Made by a program: the position numbers and the translations under genes
The notes under the pieces: model-generated
Seen by the model: only the letters and a program-made list of their open reading frames with translations
What the model was told of the DNA's origin: nothing
Database searches by the model: none
Shown: in pieces, positions 24,536 to 32,816 of the stretch
Numbering within the stretch: position 1 is the first letter of the stretch
Layout: every line of letters begins with the position of its first letter
From: Shewanella psychropiezotolerans
Lineage (GTDB): Bacteria; Pseudomonadota; Gammaproteobacteria; Enterobacterales; Shewanellaceae
Reading direction: 5' to 3'
Assembly: GCF_007197555.1 (NCBI RefSeq)
Contig: NZ_CP041614.1
Span: 4,270,001 to 4,334,000, forward strand
Length of the DNA stretch: 64,000 nucleotides

Positions 24536-25906
24536 ATGGAACAGATCAAAAAAAATGCCGGTGCCCCACAGAAAAAACTGGTCATATTATTCACCGATAT
24601 TGTCCTTTTTATCATGCTGTATAACTTTCTTCCCTTCGAAGAAGGCATTAATACTGGTTTATCAATTCTGATCTTCGCTGCCATCTTGTGGTTAACTGAA
24701 GCGATTCATATCAGTATTACAGCAATATTAATCCCTATTCTTGCTGTTGTTCTCGGCGTCTTTGAAACCAAAGTGGCGATGAGTAACTTCGCTAACCCAA
24801 TCATATACCTTTTCTTCGGTGGGTTTGTACTAGCAGCGGCCCTGAACCATCAAGGAATAGATAAACTCATAGCACAAAAGGTGCTAACCGCCTCGAAAGG
24901 AAAACTTAGCATTGCTTGTATGTTACTTTTTGGCATAACGGCTTTACTCTCTATGTGGATAAGCAATACTGCAACCGCAGCCATGATGTTGCCTCTGGCA
25001 CTGGGAATTCTACAGCAGCTTGATTTCAAAGAGCATAAGAACACTTATCTGTTTATGCTTCTTGGTATTGCTTACTCGGCCAATATCGGCGGTATAGGGA
25101 CTCTAGTCGGCAGTCCTCCTAATGCCATTGCCGCTGCACAAGTTGGTTTAAGTTTCAGTGATTGGCTAGAATTTGGCTTGATCACCGTCGCCTTGATGCT
25201 ACCAAGTATGCTTATTGCTTTGTATCTGTTCCTTAAGCCCGATCTTTCGGTGATATGTAAAATACCGACTTCTGATACTAAGCTGAATTTTCAGGGTAAA
25301 TTAACTCTCCTGGTTTTTATTATCACAGTTTGCTGCTGGATATTTAGTAAGCCTATCGCTCAAGCACTTGGAGGCATTGCCCAGTTTGATACTGTGGTTG
25401 CACTCGGCGCAGTCGTCACGTTAGCGGGTCTTGGTCTGGTTGAATGGAAGAAGATTGAGCGAACCACAGACTGGGGGGTCTTGATCTTGTTTGGTGGTGG
25501 TTTAACATTAAGTGCAATTTTAAAAGCCACTGGCACTAGTGTGTTTCTGGCACACTGGGTTACTGATATTTTCGGTAACACACATATGGCATTATTTACT
25601 TTAGCTGTCATCTTCTTTGTAGTGATGCTCACCGAGTTTGCAAGTAATACAGCCAGTGCCGCATTACTAGTACCTGTATTTGCAGCAATTGCCGAACCAC
25701 TGGGGTTATCCCCTATCATGATATCTGTGCTTATTGGTATTGCAGCCTCTTGCGCCTTTATGTTGCCAGTGGCGACTCCTCCCAACGCCATTGTTTACGG
25801 CTCAGGTTTTATCAAGCAGTCAGAGATGATGCGTGCGGGTGTGATAATCAACTTTATCAGTATGTTAGTCCTATACGTTGTTGCTCATACTTTCTGGAGT
25901 TTCTAG
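24536..25906 (+). CDS. DASS family (SLC13-type) sodium/anion symporter
   Basis: A 456-residue membrane protein with about eleven to twelve hydrophobic segments. It has both halves of the signature: S-N-T-A-T-A-A-M-M-L-P near residue 142 and S-N-T-A-S-A-A-L-L-V-P near 365. These Ser-Asn-Thr motifs bind sodium and carboxylate in VcINDY-type transporters, so the protein is expected to import a C4-dicarboxylate, or sulfate or another anion, with sodium. G-S-P-P-N-A-I and A-T-P-P-N-A-I follow each repeat. The exact substrate is not seen. It is monocistronic, closed by a terminator at 25919. Confidence 0.88.
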   Translation: MEQIKKNAGAPQKKLVILFTDIVLFIMLYNFLPFEEGINTGLSILIFAAILWLTEAIHISITAILIPILAVVLGVFETKVAMSNFANPIIYLFFGGFVLAAALNHQGIDKLIAQKVLTASKGKLSIACMLLFGITALLSMWISNTATAAMMLPLALGILQQLDFKEHKNTYLFMLLGIAYSANIGGIGTLVGSPPNAIAAAQVGLSFSDWLEFGLITVALMLPSMLIALYLFLKPDLSVICKIPTSDTKLNFQGKLTLLVFIITVCCWIFSKPIAQALGGIAQFDTVVALGAVVTLAGLGLVEWKKIERTTDWGVLILFGGGLTLSAILKATGTSVFLAHWVTDIFGNTHMALFTLAVIFFVVMLTEFASNTASAALLVPVFAAIAEPLGLSPIMISVLIGIAASCAFMLPVATPPNAIVYGSGFIKQSEMMRAGVIINFISMLVLYVVAHTFWSF

Positions 25907-25918
25907 GCATTATCCTTA

Positions 25919-25957
25919 TAAAAAAGCCACTTCATGAATGACATGATGCGGCTTTTT
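25919..25957. terminator. Rho-independent terminator between converging genes
   Basis: AAAAAAGCC and GGCTTTTTT pair around an inner ATCATG-rich arm. It can stop the transporter transcript and, in reverse, the methionine gamma-lyase transcript. Confidence 0.7.
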
Positions 25958-26004
25958 TATATAGGCTCCATAATGAAATTGGACAAATGTCGATTGGTAT
26001 TGAG

Positions 26005-27183
26005 TTATATGTTAGCTAAGCCTTGTTCCAGATCGACAATAAGATCTTCAACTGATTCTAGCCCCACAGATATACGTAATAAATTTTCTCCTATGCCAGC
26101 GGCTTCCCGTTGCTCTTTCTCATAGGTAGCATGGGTCATAGAAGCTGGATGTTGTATGAGAGATTCGGCATCACCTAAACTCACCGCGATAGAAAATAGT
26201 TGCAGACTATTGATAAACTCGATGGACTTGTCTAAGTCTGCATTGAGCTCGAAGGCAATCACTCCACCACCCCTGCGCATCTGTTTACCAAGAAGATACT
26301 GACCATAGCTCCCCTCGATTCCCGGGTAATACACTTTAAGTACTTTCGGATGAGATAACAGATATTCGACCACTCTGTCGGCATTATCACAATGCCGTTC
26401 CATTCTAACATCTAAGGTTTTGAGCCCCCGCAAGATCAACCAGGCATCATGGGGAGACAAGACTCCACCTAAATCTTTCATGGTCTCAAATTTTATCTTC
26501 TCTATCTGCTCATCACTGCCACAGATGATTCCGGCAATGACATCACCGTGTCCGTTGAGATACTTAGTCGCACTATGAACAACCAGATCGATCCCGTGAG
26601 CCAGAGGTTGCTGTAGTAAGGGAGTCATAAAAGTATTGTCTATGACGCTTATCAAACCATGCTTTTTTGCAATAGACGCCAGTGCATCCAAGTCAAAAAC
26701 ATCAAGGTGAGGATTAACTGGTGTCTCACAAAAAAGCACTCTGGTCTTATCGGTTATCGCTGCAGAAATCGCATCGAGATCCTTAAAATCAACCAATGAG
26801 ACGTCGATACCAAACTTGTTTAACTGAGTACTCATGAGTGAAAAGGTACAGCCGTATACGGCCTTGGAAGCAACCAGATGATCGCCTTGTGAAAGGTTAG
26901 CCAGCAGCGCCGAAGAAACCGCCGCCATGCCAGAGGCCGTAGCCGCTGCCGCTGCGGCACCTTCGAGTCGAGCCATTTTGCGCTCTAACTCAGCTGTGGT
27001 CGGATTACCCAGTCGAGTATAGATATAGCCAGCTTCATCGCCGGAAAACCTGGCACCTCCCTGTTGTGCATTATCAAATACAAAAGTCGCACTCTGGCAC
27101 AAGGGGGTAACGAGTGCCCCTGAACTGTCTTTGATACGTCCAGCGTGTATGACTTGCGTGGCCTGCTTCCACTTTTCTTGCAT
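26005..27183 (-). CDS. megL: Methionine gamma-lyase (PLP-dependent)
   Basis: A 392-residue Cys/Met metabolism PLP enzyme. It has Y-T-R-L-G-N-P-T near residue 55 and S-A-T-K-Y-L-N-G-H-G-D-V with the PLP-binding Lys near 205. V-Y-G-C-T-F-S-L near 110 supplies the Tyr and Cys pair characteristic of methionine gamma-lyase rather than cystathionine enzymes (Cys116 in Pseudomonas). It would break methionine into methanethiol, ammonia and 2-oxobutyrate. Length is typical (about 398). Cystathionine gamma-synthase or O-acetylhomoserine lyase are the alternatives but usually lack this Cys. Confidence 0.87.
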   Translation of the reverse strand: MQEKWKQATQVIHAGRIKDSSGALVTPLCQSATFVFDNAQQGGARFSGDEAGYIYTRLGNPTTAELERKMARLEGAAAAAATASGMAAVSSALLANLSQGDHLVASKAVYGCTFSLMSTQLNKFGIDVSLVDFKDLDAISAAITDKTRVLFCETPVNPHLDVFDLDALASIAKKHGLISVIDNTFMTPLLQQPLAHGIDLVVHSATKYLNGHGDVIAGIICGSDEQIEKIKFETMKDLGGVLSPHDAWLILRGLKTLDVRMERHCDNADRVVEYLLSHPKVLKVYYPGIEGSYGQYLLGKQMRRGGGVIAFELNADLDKSIEFINSLQLFSIAVSLGDAESLIQHPASMTHATYEKEQREAAGIGENLLRISVGLESVEDLIVDLEQGLANI

Positions 27184-27312
27184 AAAATTTCTCCGAGGTC
27201 TGCACTTGAGTATCCACCGGCGGTTAATTTTATTATACGTAAATACCGATAGTTATTTAACCATGTACCCAGACACTATCCGGAGTAAACAGCGGATGAG
27301 AAATAATCAAGT

Positions 27313-28488
27313 TCAAGATGTAAAGTCTTTATTACATTTGACTTTTTCTTTGACCTTGCCATTAAATACCGAAGAAGATAACTCCTTAAGATCTAACAAT
27401 AACTCTTTATGTATTCCTGAAAGCCTTGGCCTGGAAGACTCTTTAAAGGAGAGTGGTCTACACAGTCCCATCGCTTGATAACCTAGACGTGCCGTCAGTA
27501 GGCCGCCACCGAGTCCTTGTCCAAGACGGGCGGACAACTTACCGGACATCTCAACTGAAAGCAATTGAGTGCCAAGATCTGTGACAATTTCACTGGTGCC
27601 AGCATAGATGATGTTAGTGATAACACCTCTTATCAACTTGATACGGCTCCAATAACCCAATTCAATACCATAGCAGTGGGCAATCTTGACTATCATACGT
27701 TGATTTCGCCAGAGAATAATGGCCATATCGAGCACTGCCAGAGGGCTTGCCGCTAATAACAGCGCCGACTCTTGAGCGAAGCGGCGAACAATTTTCTTTG
27801 CCACTTTATCTCTATCACTCAATATGATCTCATCGAATAAAATCAACTTTTCAGCATCATTATGCCCATCTCGGCTGGCGTCATGATACTTATTAAAGTC
27901 AATGCCTTCAGGTAGATTAGTGATGATATTACCGATAAATTTATCGGCTTCACCCTGCTGCATACTTTGAGCGAGTCTATCCCCGGTTTGTTGCGCCTCT
28001 TCCACCGACTTTAGCCTGAGTAAATGACGCCATTCACGAAATATGAGTTTCCCCGCCCATAACGTGATCAATAAAGTCACACTGGAGTACAAACCGAATA
28101 ACCAAGGGCTCTGTAACCAAGCGTCCCTCAGTCCCAGAGTCGTCTCTGTGATAACCAGGCCGATGAGTCCCATGATGATAAGTTTGGCAAGCACAGACCA
28201 TCGAGGTTTGACTGTACGTTTGGAACTATTTTCAAATAATCCAGAACGTTCGGATAAGCTGGAGGCGACTTCATTATCTATGACCTCATCGGTCAAGACC
28301 TCCTCCTCTTTATCATGAGGGGTCTCAATAAATTGAGCTTGCTCTTCGAATCGCTCAGCTTCCCGAAAGCTTGGCGCTACTTCACCCGCTCTGGATTCAA
28401 ATACCTGCTTCTGTTTTATCGTATGCTCAGCCTCTTTTTCACTATCTTTCTTATTCTCTTGCGAAGAGGCAGCTTCTCTATCTTTCAT
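27313..28488 (-). CDS. ycjF: YcjF/DUF697 family inner-membrane protein
   Basis: A 391-residue protein. It has a long charged, Glu-rich N-terminal region (about 1-95), two transmembrane segments near 100-150, and a C-terminal DUF697-like domain with L-L-L-A-A-S-P-L-A-V-L-D-M and R-L-G-Q-G-L-G-G-G-L-L-T-A-R-L-G. E. coli YcjF (353 aa) has the same plan. It ends the psp-ycj run, 22 bases after ycjX, and belongs to the phage-shock regulon in E. coli. Its molecular task is not established. Confidence 0.88.
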   Translation of the reverse strand: MKDREAASSQENKKDSEKEAEHTIKQKQVFESRAGEVAPSFREAERFEEQAQFIETPHDKEEEVLTDEVIDNEVASSLSERSGLFENSSKRTVKPRWSVLAKLIIMGLIGLVITETTLGLRDAWLQSPWLFGLYSSVTLLITLWAGKLIFREWRHLLRLKSVEEAQQTGDRLAQSMQQGEADKFIGNIITNLPEGIDFNKYHDASRDGHNDAEKLILFDEIILSDRDKVAKKIVRRFAQESALLLAASPLAVLDMAIILWRNQRMIVKIAHCYGIELGYWSRIKLIRGVITNIIYAGTSEIVTDLGTQLLSVEMSGKLSARLGQGLGGGLLTARLGYQAMGLCRPLSFKESSRPRLSGIHKELLLDLKELSSSVFNGKVKEKVKCNKDFTS

Positions 28489-28510
28489 ATGATTCTCTCA
28501 ACACGGCCAA

Positions 28511-29964
28511 CTATTTAAGCTTGTCACCGAGCAAAAATTGCAGCAAGTGGTCTAGTCGTATATGTTCAAAATCGGCTTCATCTGATTGAGGAGCATAATT
28601 AGGTGGCGCGAAGCTGGTAAACTCAAACCCCTGAGAGCCCCAAAAGTTAGCCCCAGGCAATGATTTTGGCACTTCCCCCGGAAACAGGGTAATTGGCTCT
28701 CTCTCATTCAAACTGACACCTTTGACGACTTCTATTTCGCCCTTACCCGATCTGATCATTCCGTGCTGGGTAGCCTTGATGGCACTGATGGCCATGGTCT
28801 CGACCTCACAGCCTTCAAACTTCGCCTGTCTCTGACTCTGTTTAACCAGTTGGGTCAGTAATGACAACACATTACCTTGTTGATCCCGGGTGATATGATC
28901 TACCTTACTCGCCGCGAAGAGCAGTTTATCGATTCGGGGGAAAACAGGCGTTTTAATAGGTTAGATTGTCCAAATTTAAAACTCTCCATGATGCCATTAA
29001 GCGCTTGTGTCATATCATCGAACTGCTCCTTGCCTCTGTTTAGCGGCGTAAAACAATCGACCAGTAGCAACTGACGGTCAAAGGTAGAAAAATAGTCTTT
29101 ATAGAAAGGCCTTATCACCTTGTCCTGATACTCTTTGTATCGGGTTTTCAATACTTGATAGGCCGAGTTAGCATGGGTGTTTTCAAGACTTTCCCGCGCA
29201 TCTTCGGATGTATTTAGCAAAGGAAAAAAAGCCAATACTGGGGAGCCGGCAAACTCACCGGGAAGGAGTAATCGACCCGGCTGAGCATAATAAAAACCAT
29301 GTTGATGCACGCAATCTACCAATACCTGTCGGTATAACTCGGCGATGTGCTTTAACTCTGCTTCGTCGGCATTAGACCCTAATTCCAGCGAGTCCAAGGC
29401 CGTAACAAAATCCGGATAATATTGTGACTTAGCCAATATCGGCTTACGCAGCTCCTGCGCCATGGACCAGTGCTCATAGCTTTGTTTGAGCATAGGCAGG
29501 TCGAGTAGCCATTCTCCGGGATAGTCGATAATGTCCAGATACAGGCTGGCGCTATCGGTGAATTTAGCCAATATTCCTTGGCTAGGTTGATATTTGAGGG
29601 TTAATCTAATTTCACTAATATTGCGTGTCGATGCAGGCCATTGCGGAACGGCTTGCTTTAAGGCATTCATGCCTAAATCATAGTCGAAACTTGCCACGGT
29701 CAAGTCAGGCTGAAGCGCACGCTTTACGCCATACAAACGCTCATCTCTGGTGACTTGCCATAAAGGAAGGTTATTACTCTTTCCTGAGAGACCCGCGTTA
29801 AGAAGTTGATTAACAAGGCCTGTGATGAAGGCTGTTTTTCCTGAACCTGAGAGTCCAGTGACTGCTAATCTGATATTTCGATCTGAAGCCCTATGGGCGA
29901 ATGATTGGGTTTTATTACTGACTGTTTTGCCAAACTTAGATAAAGAGCGGTTGATACGACCCAT
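28511..29964 (-). pseudogene. ycjX: YcjX (DUF463) P-loop protein, interrupted by a one-base frameshift
   Basis: The first part (29964 to about 28937) encodes the N-terminal P-loop region with G-L-S-G-S-G-K-T-A-F-I and D-Y-P-G-E-W-L-L-D, ending at R-L-F-S-P. There the reading frame is lost in a run of five C (plus-strand G at 28936-28940) and stops at 28900. The expected continuation R-I-D-K-L-L-F-A-A-S-K-V-D-H-I-T lies one frame over and runs to 28511 with the normal ending L-L-G-D-K-L-K. A sixth C would restore an intact protein of about 480 aa. The codons on both sides look well conserved, so this is either a recent mutation or a base-calling error. An alternative GTG start lies at 29973. 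Confidence 0.85.
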
Positions 29965-30012
29965 AGCCTGCACTTAAAGTTATGTGGGCGACAGGGCCGC
30001 CCATTGGAAGGA

Positions 30013-30408
30013 TTAAAGGTTATTGATCTCTTGTTTCAAGTCGAAACTGTCCGAGGTGACATGACGTTCCAATTTTTGAAGCCTGATTTCCAAACTTCTA
30101 AATTGAGAGTTTACATCACGCAGAGCCATCTTCGGAGGCTCACCCGATTGCCAAACCTTTTTCTTTATTTCTATATCCTTATGCGCTTTTTTATTTTTGT
30201 CGGTCCCGGGTTTAATATCTAAAATCATCCAAAGTAATACATAGATGATCAACACAATTCCCGAGCCACCTAAAAGAAATATTGAAGCGGCGACGACTCT
30301 TACTAGCCAGGTTTCAAAGCCGAAATAGTCTGCGATTCCAGAACAAACCCCAGCTATTTTACCTGATTGAGGAATGCGATATAAGGTACGTCCTCTAGTG
30401 TCACTCAT
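30013..30408 (-). CDS. pspC: Phage shock protein C
   Basis: A 131-residue protein with the PspC domain: L-Y-R-I-P-Q-S-G-K-I-A-G-V-C-S-G-I-A-D-Y-F-G (about 10-31) and one transmembrane helix (about 36-65, S-I-F-L-L-G-G-S-G-I-V-L-I-I-Y-V-L-L). A charged C-terminal tail with coiled-coil pattern follows. It works with PspB as an inner-membrane stress sensor that draws PspA away from PspF. A good ribosome site (GGAGG) precedes the ATG. It is separated from pspB by 137 bases holding an imperfect duplication. Confidence 0.94.
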   Translation of the reverse strand: MSDTRGRTLYRIPQSGKIAGVCSGIADYFGFETWLVRVVAASIFLLGGSGIVLIIYVLLWMILDIKPGTDKNKKAHKDIEIKKKVWQSGEPPKMALRDVNSQFRSLEIRLQKLERHVTSDSFDLKQEINNL

Positions 30409-30423
30409 TTCAATTCCTCCGCG

Positions 30424-30472
30424 TTAAAAGGCCTGCCTCGCCGATTGTAACCACCCTAAGTCTGTTGCCACT
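30424..30472. repeat. Copy B of a 49-50 bp imperfect direct repeat between pspB and pspC
   Basis: This stretch matches 30495-30544 in the same orientation at about four of every five bases (shared cores CTGCC-CGCCG-TTG and AAGTCTG). It is just upstream of the pspC ribosome site. Confidence 0.75.
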
Positions 30473-30494
30473 ATAGCTTACTGCTACTCCCCGA

Positions 30495-30544
30495 TTTAAA
30501 GAGTCTGCCCCGCCGGTTGAAACCGCCCAAAGTCTGATGTCACT
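30495..30544. repeat. Copy A of a 49-50 bp imperfect direct repeat between pspB and pspC
   Basis: It starts right after the pspB stop codon on the minus strand and pairs with copy B at 30424-30472. The two copies are 22 bases apart. Confidence 0.75.
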
Positions 30545-30545
30545 G

Positions 30546-30779
30546 TTACTCATTGCGTCCCCTCCATTGTGGTGATTCGCTGTCTAAAATCGCTTCCAAT
30601 GTATCGATACGTTGAGCCATTTTATCGGCTCTGCCAATGAGCTCATTAAGCTGTGAATACTCTTCTTCAGTAAGTCCCTGGCTCACCTGACGCTTACTGC
30701 GGTAGTGAAGTATCAGCCAAATGGGAGCCACGATTATCAGAAAAATAATAATTGGGGCCATTAAAATATCCATGTTCAT
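30546..30779 (-). CDS. pspB: Phage shock protein B
   Basis: A 77-residue protein with one N-terminal membrane helix (about 6-25, I-I-I-F-L-I-I-V-A-P-I-W-L-I-L-H-Y) and a leucine-zipper-like cytoplasmic tail (E-E-Y-S-Q-L-N-E-L-I-G-R-A-D-K-M-A-Q-R-I-D-T-L-E). Length matches E. coli PspB (74 aa). It joins PspC in sensing inner-membrane stress. The start is the ATG at 30777-30779, with GAGGTGAG before it; a second ATG two codons on is possible. Confidence 0.94.
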   Translation of the reverse strand: MNMDILMAPIIIFLIIVAPIWLILHYRSKRQVSQGLTEEEYSQLNELIGRADKMAQRIDTLEAILDSESPQWRGRNE

Positions 30780-30799
30780 AACTCACCTCTGAATTGTAA

Positions 30800-31483
30800 T
30801 TATTTGGCTTTAGTCTTTGCCTTGCTGCTCTTTATTTTGGCTTTTAATGCCTCAAGCTCGGCATTGACAGAGTCTTCAGCTTCCAGTGCTGCAAACTCAT
30901 CACTTAAACTTTTCTTATTGCCCAGGTCATAGGCATCGACTTGTGACTCGAGTCCCTCTACACGACGCTCATACTGCTCAAACTTACTCATAGCGTTATC
31001 TATCTTGCTAGAATCAAGTTGCTTCTTCACTTCTAAACGTGAAGATGCTGTTTGCTTACGCATAATGATGGTCTTTTGACGAGCCTTGGCATCGGCCAGC
31101 TTCTGCTGCAGCAAGTTAACCTCCTCTTTTAAGCGAGTAATCTGCTCTTCAACAACCACAAGTTCATGAGTCAAGGTATCGGCAAGCTCACTCGCCTTCT
31201 GTTTTTCAACCAGAGCAGCTTTAGCAAGGTCTTCACGGTCTTTCGACAATGCAAGCTCGGCTTTTCCTTCCCAGTCGTGGACCTGCTCCTGCACCTTAGT
31301 GATGCGACGGATTATCTCCTTCTTCTCTGCTAATACTTTGGCCGATGTAGAACGAACCTCTACTAAGGTGTCTTCCATCTCTTGAATAATCAAGCGAACC
31401 ATTTTTTCTGGATCTTCGGCTTTATCCAGTAATGAAGAGATATTTGAATTAATGATATCTGCGAAGCGAGAGAAAATTCCCAT
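30800..31483 (-). CDS. pspA: Phage shock protein A
   Basis: A 227-residue protein, almost wholly coiled coil. It starts M-G-I-F-S-R-F-A-D-I-I-N-S-N-I-S-S-L-L-D-K-A-E-D-P-E-K-M, the amphipathic start of PspA/IM30 proteins. It binds stressed inner membrane and holds PspF inactive when not needed. Length is that of E. coli PspA (222 aa). It is the first gene of the psp operon, with a sigma-54-type promoter at 31524-31540. Confidence 0.97.
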   Translation of the reverse strand: MGIFSRFADIINSNISSLLDKAEDPEKMVRLIIQEMEDTLVEVRSTSAKVLAEKKEIIRRITKVQEQVHDWEGKAELALSKDREDLAKAALVEKQKASELADTLTHELVVVEEQITRLKEEVNLLQQKLADAKARQKTIIMRKQTASSRLEVKKQLDSSKIDNAMSKFEQYERRVEGLESQVDAYDLGNKKSLSDEFAALEAEDSVNAELEALKAKIKSSKAKTKAK

Positions 31484-31523
31484 AATGCTGTCCTTAAATT
31501 AACGTTGGTTTCGTAGATATTAA

Positions 31524-31540
31524 TCCACTTTCTGTGCCAA
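31524..31540 (-). promoter_or_regulatory. Sigma-54-type promoter of the psp operon
   Basis: On the minus strand TTGGCAC-AGAAA-GTGGA has the -24 GG exactly ten bases before the -12 element. The -24 part is a perfect match; the -12 part (GTGG for TTGC) is weak, as it also is in E. coli pspA. It lies about 44 bases before the pspA start and opposite pspF, the expected activator. Confidence 0.7.
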
Positions 31541-31660
31541 CTTTTCATATTTCATAAAATACAGTAACTTAACCAATATATTAACTTTTTCTTTCTTTTA
31601 ATAACAGAGGGTCTTATTATTATTTTCACCAACTATTAGCGTTAAAGACTAAAACTTACT

Positions 31661-32731
31661 GTGGCAAATCAATTTCAGCAAGATAATCTTATCGGTCAAT
31701 CAAATGCGCTCCTCGAAGTATTGGAGCATGTTTCACAGATCGCACCTCTGTCTAAGCCCGTCCTTATTATTGGCGAACGTGGTACAGGTAAGGAGCTCAT
31801 TGCAGAACGCCTCCATTTCCTGTCCACACGTTGGGATCAAAGCTTTATTAAACTTAATTGTTCTTCACTGAGTGAAAACTTACTCGAAAGTGAGCTCTTT
31901 GGCCATGATGCCGGTGCTTTTACTGGCGCAAATAAAAAGCATGAGGGTCGATTTGAGCGCGCCGATGGCGGTAGCTTGTTTCTCGATGAACTCGCTAATA
32001 CTTCTGGGCTGATCCAGGAAAAATTGCTTCGCGTAATAGAGTACGGTGAATTTGAGCGAGTAGGTGGCAGTAAAACAGTACGAACAGATGTCAGGTTAAT
32101 CTGCGCGGCTAACGAAGATCTTCCCACCTTAGCCGAAGCCGGTGAATTTAGAGCCGATTTACTCGACAGATTGGCCTTTGATGTGATCACCTTGCCTCCT
32201 CTGCGTCACAGGCAGGAAGATATCATGACCTTAGCCGAATACTTTGCCATAGGAATGGCAAGGCAACTAAAGCATGAGCTATTTCCCGGCTTCAACCCCA
32301 GAGCGATACAACAACTGATGGATCATAACTGGCCGGGTAACATACGAGAGCTTAAAAACGTGGTGGAGAGAAGCGTCTATCGAAACCCTGACACCGAAAC
32401 GCCTATTACCAATATCGTGGTCGACCCTTTTGCCTCCCCCTATCGCCCTACAACAAGAGTGAAGACACGCGAGAGACAACATCTGGCTAGCAACCAAGCT
32501 CCGGTTGCGAGCAGCGATGCAGTGTCATCGGACTCAGCTGAACTCAGCTGTGACCAAATAACCTTCCCCATTGATTTTAAAGAACATTGTGAAAGTTTGG
32601 AAGTCTCACTTCTAAAACAAGCATTAGAGGCGGGTCAATTTAATCAAAAGAAAACCGCCGAACTTTTAAACTTAAGTTATCACCAATTACGCGGCATTTT
32701 AAAAAAATACAACTTACTCGATAAAACTTAA
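31661..32731 (+). CDS. pspF: PspF, sigma-54-dependent activator of the phage shock operon
   Basis: A 356-residue AAA+ enhancer-binding protein without a receiver domain. It has G-E-R-G-T-G-K-E (Walker A, about 38-45), G-A-F-T-G-A (about 86-91) that contacts sigma-54, and G-G-S-L-F-L-D-E (Walker B). It ends in a C-terminal Fis-type helix-turn-helix (A-E-L-L-N-L-S-Y-H-Q-L-R-G). The start is GTG at 31661, matching the normal PspF N terminus. It is about 30 aa longer than E. coli PspF (325 aa) because of a polar linker near 255-300. It is divergent from pspA. Confidence 0.96.
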   Translation: MANQFQQDNLIGQSNALLEVLEHVSQIAPLSKPVLIIGERGTGKELIAERLHFLSTRWDQSFIKLNCSSLSENLLESELFGHDAGAFTGANKKHEGRFERADGGSLFLDELANTSGLIQEKLLRVIEYGEFERVGGSKTVRTDVRLICAANEDLPTLAEAGEFRADLLDRLAFDVITLPPLRHRQEDIMTLAEYFAIGMARQLKHELFPGFNPRAIQQLMDHNWPGNIRELKNVVERSVYRNPDTETPITNIVVDPFASPYRPTTRVKTRERQHLASNQAPVASSDAVSSDSAELSCDQITFPIDFKEHCESLEVSLLKQALEAGQFNQKKTAELLNLSYHQLRGILKKYNLLDKT

Positions 32732-32816
32732 TACGCCTTAATAACATATGTTCATTGCTCATCGACGATCAGCACTGCTAAAATGGCCACCAAAGCCCTG
32801 AAAAATTGATCTGTCG

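Noticed and set aside
28511..28870. Separate 119-residue gene
   Set aside because: It is the C-terminal part of YcjX in the shifted frame and opens at an internal GTG.
28930..28945. Programmed frameshift in ycjX
   Set aside because: The site lacks a proper X-XXY-YYZ heptamer, and YcjX is encoded in one frame elsewhere. A plain one-base loss is simpler.
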